Assembly: GCF_012927745.1 (NCBI RefSeq)
Contig: NZ_JABBKX010000002.1
Location: 62,001-126,000 of the forward strand
From: Neoroseomonas marina
GTDB lineage: Bacteria; Pseudomonadota; Alphaproteobacteria; Acetobacterales; Acetobacteraceae
Direction of reading: 5' to 3'
Length of the DNA stretch: 64,000 nucleotides
In this document: positions 36,724 through 44,836 of the stretch, piece by piece
Layout of the letters: each line of letters begins with the position of its first letter
Numbering within the stretch: position 1 is the first letter of the stretch
Made by a program: the position numbers and the translations under genes
The notes under the pieces: generated by a model
The model's database searches: none
What the model saw: the letters and a program-made list of their open reading frames with translations, nothing else
Told to the model about the DNA's origin: nothing

Positions 36724-37706
36724 ACGCGCCGCAGGACGCCCTGGTCCGCGGCGAGGGCATCACCCGCGCCTTCCATCGCCGCGGCGGGTTGTTCTCGCGC
36801 GGCACGCCGATGCTGGCGCTGCGCGGTATCGACATCGCGGTGAATCGTGGCGAGGCCGTCGGCGTCGTCGGTGAATCCGGCTGCGGCAAGAGCACCCTCG
36901 GCCGCGTGATGCTGCGCCTGCTGCCCCTCACGGATGGCCGCGTGCTGTTCGAGGGCGAGGACCTCGCGACCCTTCCCGCCGCCAGGCTGCGCGCGCTGCG
37001 CCGGCGGATGCAGCTGGTCTTCCAGGACCCGTATGGCAGCCTCGATCCGCGCCGCACGGTCGGCGCGCAGATCGCCGACGGCATGGTGATCCACGGCCTC
37101 GCGACCGGCACCGAGGCCGCCGATCGCGTCGCCGCGCTGCTGCGCCAGGTTGGCCTCGATCCCGACCATGCGAAGCGCCTGCCGCATGAATTCTCCGGTG
37201 GGCAGCGCCAGCGCATCGCCGTCGCGCGCGCGTTGTCGACGCAGCCCGACTTCATCGTCGCGGACGAACCGGTCTCGGCACTCGACGTCTCGATCCAGGC
37301 GCAGGTGGTGAACCTGCTCGCCGATCTGCGGGCGGAACTCGGCCTCGCGCTGATGTTCATCAGCCACGACCTCCACGTCGTGCGGCACCTCTGCGACCGC
37401 GTGGTGGTGATGTATCTCGGCCGCGTCATGGAGGAAGGCAGCGCCGCGGAGATCTTCCGCGCCCCCGCGCACCCCTACACGCGCGCCTTGCTCGCCGCGA
37501 CGCCCTCGCTCCGCCATCGCGGCGCGGCCGCCGCCCCGCTCGCCGGCGAGGTCCCGAGCATCGCCCGCCCGCCTTCCGGCTGCGTCTTCCGCACGCGCTG
37601 CGCCTTCGCCCAGCCCCGGTGCGCCGAGGCGGTGCCGACCCTCGAACCCCTGCCCGGCGCCGGCGCGCGCCGCATCGCCTGCCACCGCGCCGCCGAGCTT
37701 CCATGA
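36720..37706 (+). CDS. Peptide-type ABC importer ATPase (DppF)
   Basis: 328 residues from the ATG at 36720 overlapping the fusion gene's stop (ATGA), with GGGAGGAGG upstream. Walker [10 protein letters not shown] at 51-59, [19 protein letters not shown] signature, Walker [13 protein letters not shown], and the C-terminal GCVFRTRCAFAQPRC. It completes the importer with one free and one permease-tethered ATPase. The next gene begins 22 bp later. Confidence 0.92.
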   Translation: MNAPQDALVRGEGITRAFHRRGGLFSRGTPMLALRGIDIAVNRGEAVGVVGESGCGKSTLGRVMLRLLPLTDGRVLFEGEDLATLPAARLRALRRRMQLVFQDPYGSLDPRRTVGAQIADGMVIHGLATGTEAADRVAALLRQVGLDPDHAKRLPHEFSGGQRQRIAVARALSTQPDFIVADEPVSALDVSIQAQVVNLLADLRAELGLALMFISHDLHVVRHLCDRVVVMYLGRVMEEGSAAEIFRAPAHPYTRALLAATPSLRHRGAAAAPLAGEVPSIARPPSGCVFRTRCAFAQPRCAEAVPTLEPLPGAGARRIACHRAAELP

Positions 37707-37728
37707 ACGAACGACAGGAGGACGCCCG

Positions 37729-38424
37729 ATGATGGACCCGAAGGGCCGGGTGGCCATGATCTCGGGTGCAGCGCGCGGCATCGGGCGCGCGGTGACGGAA
37801 CGCCTGCTCGCCGCCGGCTACACGGTCAGCGCCGGCGTGCGCGACCCGTCGCGCCTGCCCGCCCATCCCGCCCTGACCGGCCATCGCTTCGAAGCCACCG
37901 ATCCCGCCAGCGCGGAATCCTGGGTCGCCGCCACCATCGCGCAGCACGGTCGCATCGACGCGCTGGTCAACGCCGCGGGCATCAACCCGAAGGCGCGAAT
38001 GCTCGACACCGACGAGACGAATTTCGACGCCATGTGGACGGTCAACGCCAAGGGCCCGATGCGCGTCATCCGCGCCGCCTGGCCGCACCTCGTCGCCGCG
38101 GACGAAGGGCGCGTGGTGAACATCTCCTCGCTGTCCGGCAAGCGCGTGCGCAACGAGAATCTCGGCTACGCGATGAGCAAGTTCGCGGTCATGGCACTGA
38201 CCCAGGAAGTGCGCCGCCAGGGCTGGGAGCACGGCATCCGCGCGACCGCCGTCTGCCCCGGCTTCGTCGACACCGACATGACGGCCCACGTCACCAAGGT
38301 CACCCGCGATTCCATGTCGCGCCCCGAGGATGTCGCCGCGCTGATCGAGGCGGTGCTGCGGCTGCCCAACACCGCGACCGTCGCGGAACTGCTGGTGAAC
38401 TGCCGGCACGAGGACACGCTGTGA
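37729..38424 (+). CDS. Short-chain dehydrogenase/reductase
   Basis: 231 residues, at the short end for an SDR. Cofactor motif SGAARGIG near residue 12, NAAGIN near 83, ISSLSGK (Ser) and YAMSK (Tyr/Lys) near 146. AGGAGG lies 8 nt before the ATG. The stop overlaps the GTG start of the small ferredoxin-like subunit. In this cluster it probably reduces or oxidises a product of the Fe-S/FAD dehydrogenase; no closer subfamily is evident. Confidence 0.88.
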   Translation: MMDPKGRVAMISGAARGIGRAVTERLLAAGYTVSAGVRDPSRLPAHPALTGHRFEATDPASAESWVAATIAQHGRIDALVNAAGINPKARMLDTDETNFDAMWTVNAKGPMRVIRAAWPHLVAADEGRVVNISSLSGKRVRNENLGYAMSKFAVMALTQEVRRQGWEHGIRATAVCPGFVDTDMTAHVTKVTRDSMSRPEDVAALIEAVLRLPNTATVAELLVNCRHEDTL

Positions 38425-38696
38425 AACTCGTCCGCCTGCGCGATGCGTCCCGCCCCCGCATCACGCTGACGCTCGAGGGGCAGCCGATCGAGGCCCAGCA
38501 GGGCGACACGCTGCTGACGGCGCTGCTCGCCGCCGGCGCCGGCCATCTGCGGGAAAGCGAATTCGGCGACGGCCCCCGCGCGGGCTTCTGCCTGATGGGT
38601 GCCTGCCAGGATTGCTGGGTGGTGGTCGAGGGCATGGGCCGGGTGCGCGCCTGCGCGACGCTCGCTGCCCAAGGCATGGAGGTCCGGCGCGGATGA
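38421..38696 (+). CDS. [2Fe-2S] ferredoxin-like small subunit of an FAD dehydrogenase
   Basis: 91 residues from a GTG overlapping the previous stop. The four cluster ligands are Cys57, Cys62, Cys65 and Cys78 (C-x4-C-x2-C-x12-C), within GFCLMGACQDC and RACAT. This matches the small subunits of HcnA-type, opine-oxidase-type and D-hydroxyproline-dehydrogenase-type heterotrimers. The next two genes supply the other two subunits in the expected order, each overlapping by 4 bp. It should pass electrons from flavin toward the respiratory chain. Confidence 0.88.
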   Translation: MKLVRLRDASRPRITLTLEGQPIEAQQGDTLLTALLAAGAGHLRESEFGDGPRAGFCLMGACQDCWVVVEGMGRVRACATLAAQGMEVRRG

Positions 38697-40075
38697 AGGT
38701 CGCGGTGGTCGGCGCCGGCCCCGCCGGGGTGCGCGCCGTGGAACGGTTGGTCGCGGCGGGGATCTCGCCTGTCTGGATCGACGAGGCCCCCGATGGCGGC
38801 GGCCGCATCTACCAGCGCCCGCCCGCGGGGCTAGCGCGCGATGCGCGCACGCTCTACGGCTTCGAGGCGAAGCGCGCGACATCGGTGCACGAAACGCTCG
38901 ACGCGCTGAAGCCGAAGGTGGATTGGCGACCCGAGACGCTGGTCTGGCACATCCGCCCCGAGGCGCGGACGCTGAACACCCTCTCGCGCGGTCGCCAGGC
39001 CGAGGTCGCCTACGACGCCGCCATCCTCTGCACCGGCGCGATGGATCGCGTCATCCCGGTGCCGGGCTGGACGCGGCCGGGTGTGACGACGCTGGGCGCC
39101 GCGCAGATCGCGCTCAAGACGCAGGGCTGCGGCATCGGGCGGCGCGTCGCCTTCCTCGGCACCGGGCCGCTGCTCTGGCTCGTCGCCCACCAGTATGCGA
39201 AGGCGGGTGCTGAGGTTGTCGCGGTGCTCGACACCACCTCCTTCGCGACGAAGTTGCGCGCCGCACCCGGGTTGATGCTCGGCGGCATGACCTTCGCCAA
39301 GGGCCTCTACTACACCGCCTGGCTGCGGCGCCGCGGCATCCACATCGCCGAGGGCGTCACGCCGATCGCCATCGACGGCGACGACAACGGCGTCACCGCC
39401 ATCGCCTGGCGCGACGCGGCAGGACGCGAACACCGCGCTGAGTGCGACGCCGCCGGCATCGGCTGGGGCCTGAAGCCCGAAGCGCAACTCGCCGACCTCG
39501 CCCGCGTGCCGTTCCGCCACGACCCCGTGCAGGCGAACTGGGTGCCGGTGCGCGACGAGGCCGGCCGCACGCCGGTCGCCGGCATCTACCTCGCTGGCGA
39601 CGGCGCAGGCATCGGCGGCGCCGAGGTCGCGGAGATCGCCGGCGCCCGCGCCGCGCTGACGCTGCTGGCCGATGCGGGTCATCGCATCGACCCCATCGAG
39701 ACCGTCACGCTCGACCGCCGCCTCGCTTCCCAGGCGCGTTTCCGCGCCGCGCTGGAACGCGCCTTCCCCTTCCCCACGCATCTCGCGCGCAGCATCGCCG
39801 ACGACACGCTGCTCTGCCGCTGCGAAGGCCTGCGCGCCGGCGAACTCCGTGCCGCCGCGCGCGCGGAAGCCGCCACCGGCCCCGCCACCGAGGTGAACCG
39901 CGCGAAGTCCTTCACCCGCGTCGGCATGGGCCGCTGCCAGGGCCGCGTCTGCGGCGCCGCGGCGGCCGAGGTGCTGGCCGCCGAACTCGGTTGCGACGTG
40001 GCCGCGATCGGGCGCCTGCGCGGACAACCCCCGGTCAAGCCGATCCCCATTCCTGCCCCGGTGAGCGCGCCATGA
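38693..40075 (+). CDS. FAD/NAD(P)-binding subunit with C-terminal BFD-like Fe-S domain (HcnB/OoxA type)
   Basis: 460 residues. The N-terminal dinucleotide motif is VVGAGPAGVRA (about residues 5-15), and a second Rossmann motif is FLGTGPLLWL (about 158). The C-terminal bacterioferritin-associated-ferredoxin-like domain has Cys375, Cys377, Cys415 and Cys420 (LCRCEG ... GRCQGRVCG), the usual [2Fe-2S] pattern. It is the large alpha-type subunit of a heterotrimeric amine/imino-acid dehydrogenase. Known relatives are hydrogen cyanide synthase HcnB, octopine/nopaline oxidase subunit A and the D-hydroxyproline dehydrogenase. Confidence 0.9.
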   Translation: MKVAVVGAGPAGVRAVERLVAAGISPVWIDEAPDGGGRIYQRPPAGLARDARTLYGFEAKRATSVHETLDALKPKVDWRPETLVWHIRPEARTLNTLSRGRQAEVAYDAAILCTGAMDRVIPVPGWTRPGVTTLGAAQIALKTQGCGIGRRVAFLGTGPLLWLVAHQYAKAGAEVVAVLDTTSFATKLRAAPGLMLGGMTFAKGLYYTAWLRRRGIHIAEGVTPIAIDGDDNGVTAIAWRDAAGREHRAECDAAGIGWGLKPEAQLADLARVPFRHDPVQANWVPVRDEAGRTPVAGIYLAGDGAGIGGAEVAEIAGARAALTLLADAGHRIDPIETVTLDRRLASQARFRAALERAFPFPTHLARSIADDTLLCRCEGLRAGELRAAARAEAATGPATEVNRAKSFTRVGMGRCQGRVCGAAAAEVLAAELGCDVAAIGRLRGQPPVKPIPIPAPVSAP

Positions 40076-41190
40076 CGACCGATTGCGATGTGCTGATCCA
40101 GGGCGGCGGCGGGGCCGGCTGCTCGGCGGCGCTGCATCTCGCGCAGCGCGGCGTGCACGTCATCCTCCTCGAACGCGGCCTGGTCGGCAGCCAGGCCTCC
40201 GGCGTGAACTACGGCGGCGTGCGCCAGCAGGGCCGCAACCCCGCGGAACTGCCCATCGCGAAGCGCTCGCGCGAGCTCTGGGGACGGCTGAAGGACATCG
40301 CGGGCACGGACGCGGAATTCACCGTCACCGGCCACCTGAAGCTCGCCCGCAACGACGAGGAGGAGGCGGACCTCGTCGCCTATCTCGACGTCGCGAAGCA
40401 ATACGACCTGCCGCTGCGCCTGGTCGGCCGTAATTCGATCCACCAGGAGTATCCCTGGCTCGGCCCCAAGGTCGTCGCCGGATCCTTCGCGCCGGAGGAT
40501 GGTGCGGCCAATCCGCGCCTGCTCTCCCCCGCGCTCGCCAACGCCGCGCGCGCCGCCGGTGCCGACATCCGCGAACACGCCGAGGTCGTCGCCCACGCCC
40601 ATGACGGCACGCGCTTCCACCTGCGCACCTCGGCGGGCGAGGAGTTCACCGCGCCCATCCTGCTCAACATGGCGGGCTTCTGGGGCGGCAAGGTCGCCGA
40701 AGCCTTCGGCGAGCCCGTGCCGATCGAACCGCTCAACCCCAACATGCTGGTGACCGAGCCGATCCGCTACTTCATCGAGCCCAACCTCGGCGTCGTCGGC
40801 GGCAATGTCTATCTGCGCCAGATTCCGCGCGGGAACGTCATCCTCGGCGGCGGGCACGGCGAATCCGACCCCTCGGTGCCCTGGTCCCGCCCGCTGCCGG
40901 ACGTGTCGGTGCGGGCCATGGAACTGGCGGTCGAACTCGTGCCCGCCATCGCCGGCGCGCAGGTCATCCGCTCCTGGTCCGGCATCGACGGCCGCATGCC
41001 CGACCGCATCCCGGTGATCGGGCCGAGCCGCACCACGCCCGGCCTCTTCCACGCCTTCGGCTTCTCCGGCCACGGCTTCCAGCTCGGCCCGGCGATCGGC
41101 GCGATCATGACCGAGCTCGTGCTCGACGGCCGCACCGACATCCCGCTCGAGGCCTTCCGCATCGACCGTTTCGGGACCACCGCCGCATGA
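40072..41190 (+). CDS. FAD-dependent catalytic subunit (DAO family; HcnC/OoxB type)
   Basis: 372 residues from the ATG at 40072. FAD motif IQGGGGAGCSAALHLA near residue 9, then SGVNYGGVRQQGR, where flavin-contact residues sit in this branch. The C-terminus carries IPVIGPSRTTPGLFHAFGFSGHG. This is the substrate-oxidising subunit that completes the trimer with the preceding two genes. The reaction is probably oxidation of a secondary amine (opine, cyclic imino acid or N-alkyl amino acid) to the imine. The substrate is not determined. Confidence 0.9.
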   Translation: MTTDCDVLIQGGGGAGCSAALHLAQRGVHVILLERGLVGSQASGVNYGGVRQQGRNPAELPIAKRSRELWGRLKDIAGTDAEFTVTGHLKLARNDEEEADLVAYLDVAKQYDLPLRLVGRNSIHQEYPWLGPKVVAGSFAPEDGAANPRLLSPALANAARAAGADIREHAEVVAHAHDGTRFHLRTSAGEEFTAPILLNMAGFWGGKVAEAFGEPVPIEPLNPNMLVTEPIRYFIEPNLGVVGGNVYLRQIPRGNVILGGGHGESDPSVPWSRPLPDVSVRAMELAVELVPAIAGAQVIRSWSGIDGRMPDRIPVIGPSRTTPGLFHAFGFSGHGFQLGPAIGAIMTELVLDGRTDIPLEAFRIDRFGTTAA

Positions 41191-42359
41191 AGATCACCCG
41201 CGCGCAGATCTATCTCTGCGAGATCGACGGCCGCCGCCCGCTCATCCTCCGCCTGTGGACCGACGACGGCACCCAGGGCCTGGGCGAGGCCGCGCTCGCC
41301 TACGGCATCGGCGCGACCGGCGCCGTCGCGGTCATCGAGGAGATGCTGCGCAGGATCGTGCTAGGGCGGAACGCGCACGACGTCGAGCCGATCTGGTCCG
41401 ACCTCTACGACCACACTTTCTGGGCCAAGGGCGGCGGGCCGATCATCTACGCCGCGATCAGCGCCATCGAGACCGCGCTGTGGGACATCAAGGGCCGCGC
41501 CCTCGGCGTGCCGGTCTACCAGCTGCTCGGCGGCGCCTACCGCCACGATGTCCGCTGCTACGCCAATGGCTGGTCCTTCCGCGCCGTCACGCCCGAGGAG
41601 ACGGCGCGCGCGACCGAGATGCCGCTCAAGGCCGGCTATGACGCGCTGAAATTCTACCCGCTCGCGACACCGATCCGGAACCACCCGAACGGCATCTTCG
41701 CCCATGTCTCCCGCCGCGAATTCGACCGTGACTTCGAGGACCTGGCCGTCGCCCGCGTGAAGGCCGTGCGCGACGCCGTCGGCCCCAAGGTCGAGCTCAT
41801 GGTCGACATGAGCGCGGAACTCACGACCGACGCCATCCTCCGCCTCGGCCGCCGGCTCGAGGAGTTCGACCTCACCTTCTTCGAGGAACCCGTCGATCCC
41901 TTCGATCCCGAAGGCATCAAGTCAGTCGCCGATGGGCTGCGCATCCCCATCGCGGCGGGCGAGCGTCTCTACACCCGCTACGGCTTCCGCCGCCTGTTCG
42001 AGCTGCGCGCGGTCGCCATCGTCCAGCCCGACATCGGCATCGTCGGCGGCATGATGGAGACCAAGAAGATCGCGGCCATCGCCGAGATGTACAACATGCG
42101 CGTCCAGCCGCATCTCTGCGCCGGCCCGGTCGCGACCGCCGCGGCGCTGCAGCTCGATGCCTGCATCCCGAACTTCCTGATCCAGGAACTCTACCCCTTC
42201 CGCGTGCCGGAGCATTTCGACCTGGTCGACGCGCCGCTCGAACCGCAGGTGCGCAACGGCCGCGTCGCCATCCCGCAGCGCCCCGGACTCGGCGTCGACC
42301 TGGTCGAGGACCGCGTCGCCCCCTTCCTGCGCGCCGACATCTCCCTCGGGGACCTCTGA
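41187..42359 (+). CDS. Enolase-superfamily enzyme, mandelate racemase subgroup
   Basis: 390 residues: an N-terminal capping domain and a beta/alpha barrel. Metal ligands are Asp207 (VDMS), Glu in FFEEP (233/234) and Glu259 (AGERL). The general acid/base Asp282 (QPDIG) and His309 (VQPHLCAG) form the dyad typical of mandelate racemase and galactonate dehydratase. LKFYPL near residue 153 holds the other-face Lys. The residue two after Asp207 is Ser, whereas sugar-acid dehydratases have His there. It could be a sugar-acid dehydratase or a racemase/epimerase acting on the cluster's substrate. Confidence 0.87.
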   Translation: MKITRAQIYLCEIDGRRPLILRLWTDDGTQGLGEAALAYGIGATGAVAVIEEMLRRIVLGRNAHDVEPIWSDLYDHTFWAKGGGPIIYAAISAIETALWDIKGRALGVPVYQLLGGAYRHDVRCYANGWSFRAVTPEETARATEMPLKAGYDALKFYPLATPIRNHPNGIFAHVSRREFDRDFEDLAVARVKAVRDAVGPKVELMVDMSAELTTDAILRLGRRLEEFDLTFFEEPVDPFDPEGIKSVADGLRIPIAAGERLYTRYGFRRLFELRAVAIVQPDIGIVGGMMETKKIAAIAEMYNMRVQPHLCAGPVATAAALQLDACIPNFLIQELYPFRVPEHFDLVDAPLEPQVRNGRVAIPQRPGLGVDLVEDRVAPFLRADISLGDL

Positions 42360-43237
42360 TGACCGATACCGCCCTGCCGATGCATGTCCGCCCCGGCGTC
42401 TTCCTCCGCCGCGATCCCGCAGGCGACGCCGTCCCCGTCATCTTCGACATCCCGCGCAGCGGCGCCGAATACCCACGGTCCTTCCGCCCGACCGCCCCCT
42501 TCGCCGACGTGCAGCGTTCCATCTCGATGTATGTCGAGGAAGCCTATGCCGGCGTGGTCGATGCCGGCGCGACCTGGCTCTACGCCTGCTTCCCCAACGT
42601 CTTCATCGATCCCAACCGCAACGAGCTCGACATCGACCCCGATGCGCTCGAGGGCGAGTGGCCCGAGCCGCTGAAGCCGGGCGAGAAGACCAAGATGGGC
42701 ATCGGCCTGATCCCGATGGTCTGCGCCGGCACCACGCGGCTGTATCCCGGCAGGCTGCCGGTCGCCGACGTCCGCGCGCGCCTCGACGACTACTACTGGC
42801 CCTACCACCGCGAGCTCGGCCGCATCCTGCAAGGCTTCCGCGAACGCCACGGCATCGCGCTGCACATGAGCTGCCATTCCATGCCCGCCATCGCCGCCGC
42901 CGGCCAGGCCGATGCCGGCCAGCGCCGGTCGGACTTCGACCTCGGCGACCGCCACGGCACCACCTGCAGCGCCGAGGTGCGCGACCTCGTCGCCTCGGTC
43001 CTCAAGGGCTTCGGCTACAACGTCACCCACAACAAGCACTTCATCGGCGCCGAATGCGTTCGCAAGCATGGCGATCCGGCCAACGGCATCCACAGCCTGC
43101 AGATCGAGATGAACCGCGGCCTCTACATGGATGAAGCCGCGCGGACCCGCAGCGACGGCCTCGCCCGCGTCCGCGGCCACCTGGCCGAGCTCGCCCGGCA
43201 GCTCGCCGCCTACGCCCGGACGAAATCCCCCGCCTGA
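42359..43237 (+). CDS. N-formylglutamate amidohydrolase-family protein
   Basis: 292 residues, full length for the family. Motifs are DIPRSGAEYP, FIDPNRNE, MSCHSMPA, DFDLGDRHGTTC and LQIEMNRGLYMDE, which carry the zinc and catalytic residues of HutG2-type amidohydrolases. The start overlaps the enolase-family stop by 1 bp. The textbook reaction is N-formyl-L-glutamate to glutamate and formate. The placement at the end of a lactam/imino-acid cluster suggests it hydrolyses an N-acyl amino acid formed there, although HutF at 26301 could also supply its usual substrate. Confidence 0.9.
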   Translation: MTDTALPMHVRPGVFLRRDPAGDAVPVIFDIPRSGAEYPRSFRPTAPFADVQRSISMYVEEAYAGVVDAGATWLYACFPNVFIDPNRNELDIDPDALEGEWPEPLKPGEKTKMGIGLIPMVCAGTTRLYPGRLPVADVRARLDDYYWPYHRELGRILQGFRERHGIALHMSCHSMPAIAAAGQADAGQRRSDFDLGDRHGTTCSAEVRDLVASVLKGFGYNVTHNKHFIGAECVRKHGDPANGIHSLQIEMNRGLYMDEAARTRSDGLARVRGHLAELARQLAAYARTKSPA

Positions 43238-43260
43238 CCGCGCGTCAGCCCTTGCCATCT

Positions 43261-43295
43261 CCGCCCGAATCCGTCGCCATGGCGGCCTCGGGCGG
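43261..43295. terminator. Nested hairpin between amidohydrolase and first Liv-type gene
   Basis: The outer stem CCGCCCGA (43261-43268) and TCGGGCGG (43288-43295) encloses a 10-bp palindrome CGCCATGGCG (43275-43284). It lies in the 76-bp gap that separates the catabolic cluster from the Liv importer genes. It may terminate or attenuate readthrough between the two plus-strand units. No T-run follows. Confidence 0.45.
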
Positions 43296-43313
43296 ATGGG
43301 GCTGGCGGGGGCT

Positions 43314-44081
43314 ATGCACCAGGGACTGATGGAGGTCGACGGGCTGCGCCTGTCCTTCGGCGGCCTGGCCGCCCTGGACGGCGTGACCTTCGCCGTCGCC
43401 CCGGGACGCATCACCGCGCTGATCGGCCCGAACGGCGCGGGCAAGACCACGCTGTTCAACGCCGTCTCGGGCCTCGTTCGCCCACACGCCGGCAGCGTCC
43501 GGCTGGAAGGGGAGGAGATCCTCGGCCTCAAGCCCGAGCAGATCACCGCCCGCGGCATGGTCCGTTCCTTCCAGATCGCCCGCGGCTTCCCCAAGCTCTC
43601 GGTCTTCGAGCATCTGATGCTCTACGGCCAGGACCAGCCCGGCGAGAACTGGACCGCCGCGCTGCTGGGCACCGCCGCCGCGCGCCGCCGCGAACAGGCG
43701 CTGGCCGAACAGGCGCTGGCCGTCGCGCGCCGCCTGAAGCTGTCCCATGTCATCGACAACCAGGTAACCGCGCTGTCCGGCGGCCAGAAGAAGCTGCTCG
43801 AGATCGGCCGCACCCTGATGGCCGAACCGCGCCTGATGCTGCTCGACGAACCCGCCGCCGGCGTGAACCCGACGCTCGCCGAGGAGATCGGCGACCTGCT
43901 GCGCGCCATCGTCGCCGAAGGCCGCACCATCCTCCTCGTCGAGCACGACATGGCGCTGATCGAGCGCATCTCCGACCACGTCGTCGTCATGGCCGCCGGC
44001 CGCACGCTGGCCGAAGGCTCCTTCGCCCAGGTCCGCGACAACGCGGCGGTGCAGGACGCCTATCTCGGGGGCGCCCGATGA
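43314..44081 (+). CDS. livG: Branched-chain-amino-acid-type ABC importer ATPase (LivG)
   Basis: 255 residues if the ATG at 43314 is used; an ATG at 43329 (AGGGA close upstream) is equally possible. Walker A GPNGAGKTT at 38-46, LSGGQKK signature, Walker B LMLLDEPAAGVNP and a typical HDMALIERISD switch region. It is the first gene of a Liv-type operon in the order G-F-K-H-M. The importer class handles branched amino acids, amides, urea and aromatic acids, so the ligand is open. Confidence 0.93.
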   Translation: MHQGLMEVDGLRLSFGGLAALDGVTFAVAPGRITALIGPNGAGKTTLFNAVSGLVRPHAGSVRLEGEEILGLKPEQITARGMVRSFQIARGFPKLSVFEHLMLYGQDQPGENWTAALLGTAAARRREQALAEQALAVARRLKLSHVIDNQVTALSGGQKKLLEIGRTLMAEPRLMLLDEPAAGVNPTLAEEIGDLLRAIVAEGRTILLVEHDMALIERISDHVVVMAAGRTLAEGSFAQVRDNAAVQDAYLGGAR

Positions 44082-44836
44082 CCGCGCTCACGGTCGAGGG
44101 TCTCCTCGGCGGCTATGCCGCGGCGGACCACGTCGTGAAGGGCGTCTCGCTCGCCGTCGCCCCCGGCGAGCTGGTCTGCGTCATCGGCCCCAACGGCGCC
44201 GGCAAGTCGACCGTCCTGAAGCTGCTGACCGGCCTGCTGCGCCCGCGCGGCGGCCGCGTCGCGCTGGACGGGCGCGACGTCACCGGCCTGCCGCCCCGCG
44301 CGGTGCTCGAGGCCGGGATGGTCCTCGTCCCCCAGGAACGCAACGTCTTCGGCACCCTGACGGTCGAGGAGAACCTCGCCATGGGCTGCTTCCTCGACGC
44401 GCGCCGCGCGCGGTCGCGCATGGCCGCGGTGATGGACCGCTTCCCGCTGCTGGCCGAGCGCCGCCGCCAGCTCGCCCGCACCATGTCCGGCGGCCAGCGC
44501 CAGATCCTCGCCATGGGCCAGGCGCTGATGAGTGAGCCGCGCGTCCTGCTGCTCGACGAACCCACCGCCGGCCTCTCCCCCAAGGCCGCGACCGACCTGT
44601 TCGGCCTGGTGCGTGCCACCGCGGCATCGGGCGTCGCGGTGCTGATGGTCGAGCAGAACGCGCTGCAGGCCATGGAGATCTCCGACCGCGCCCTGGTGCT
44701 GGTGGACGGCCGGAACGCGCATGAAGGCCCGGCCCCCGCCCTGGCGCGGGACCCCGCGATACGCCGCCTGTTCCTTGGCGGCCGCGGCGAGGGCAGGATG
44801 GACGCCACAGGGACCGCAAGGGAGACATCCCCATGA
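44078..44836 (+). CDS. livF: Branched-chain-amino-acid-type ABC importer ATPase (LivF)
   Basis: 252 residues; ATGA overlap with livG. Walker A GPNGAGKST at 37-45, LVPQERNVFGTLTVEENLAMG (Q-loop region), MSGGQRQ signature, Walker B LLLDEPTAGLSP. It is the second ATPase of the heterodimer. A short C-terminal extension (RGEGRMDATGTARE) runs into the receptor gene, which starts within its stop region. Confidence 0.93.
   Translation: MTALTVEGLLGGYAAADHVVKGVSLAVAPGELVCVIGPNGAGKSTVLKLLTGLLRPRGGRVALDGRDVTGLPPRAVLEAGMVLVPQERNVFGTLTVEENLAMGCFLDARRARSRMAAVMDRFPLLAERRRQLARTMSGGQRQILAMGQALMSEPRVLLLDEPTAGLSPKAATDLFGLVRATAASGVAVLMVEQNALQAMEISDRALVLVDGRNAHEGPAPALARDPAIRRLFLGGRGEGRMDATGTARETSP

Noticed and set aside
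38421-41190. Hydrogen cyanide synthase (HcnABC)
   Set aside because: The three-subunit architecture matches, but the gene neighbourhood is catabolic with a dedicated importer. Several dehydrogenases share this architecture, so the HCN assignment is not supported.
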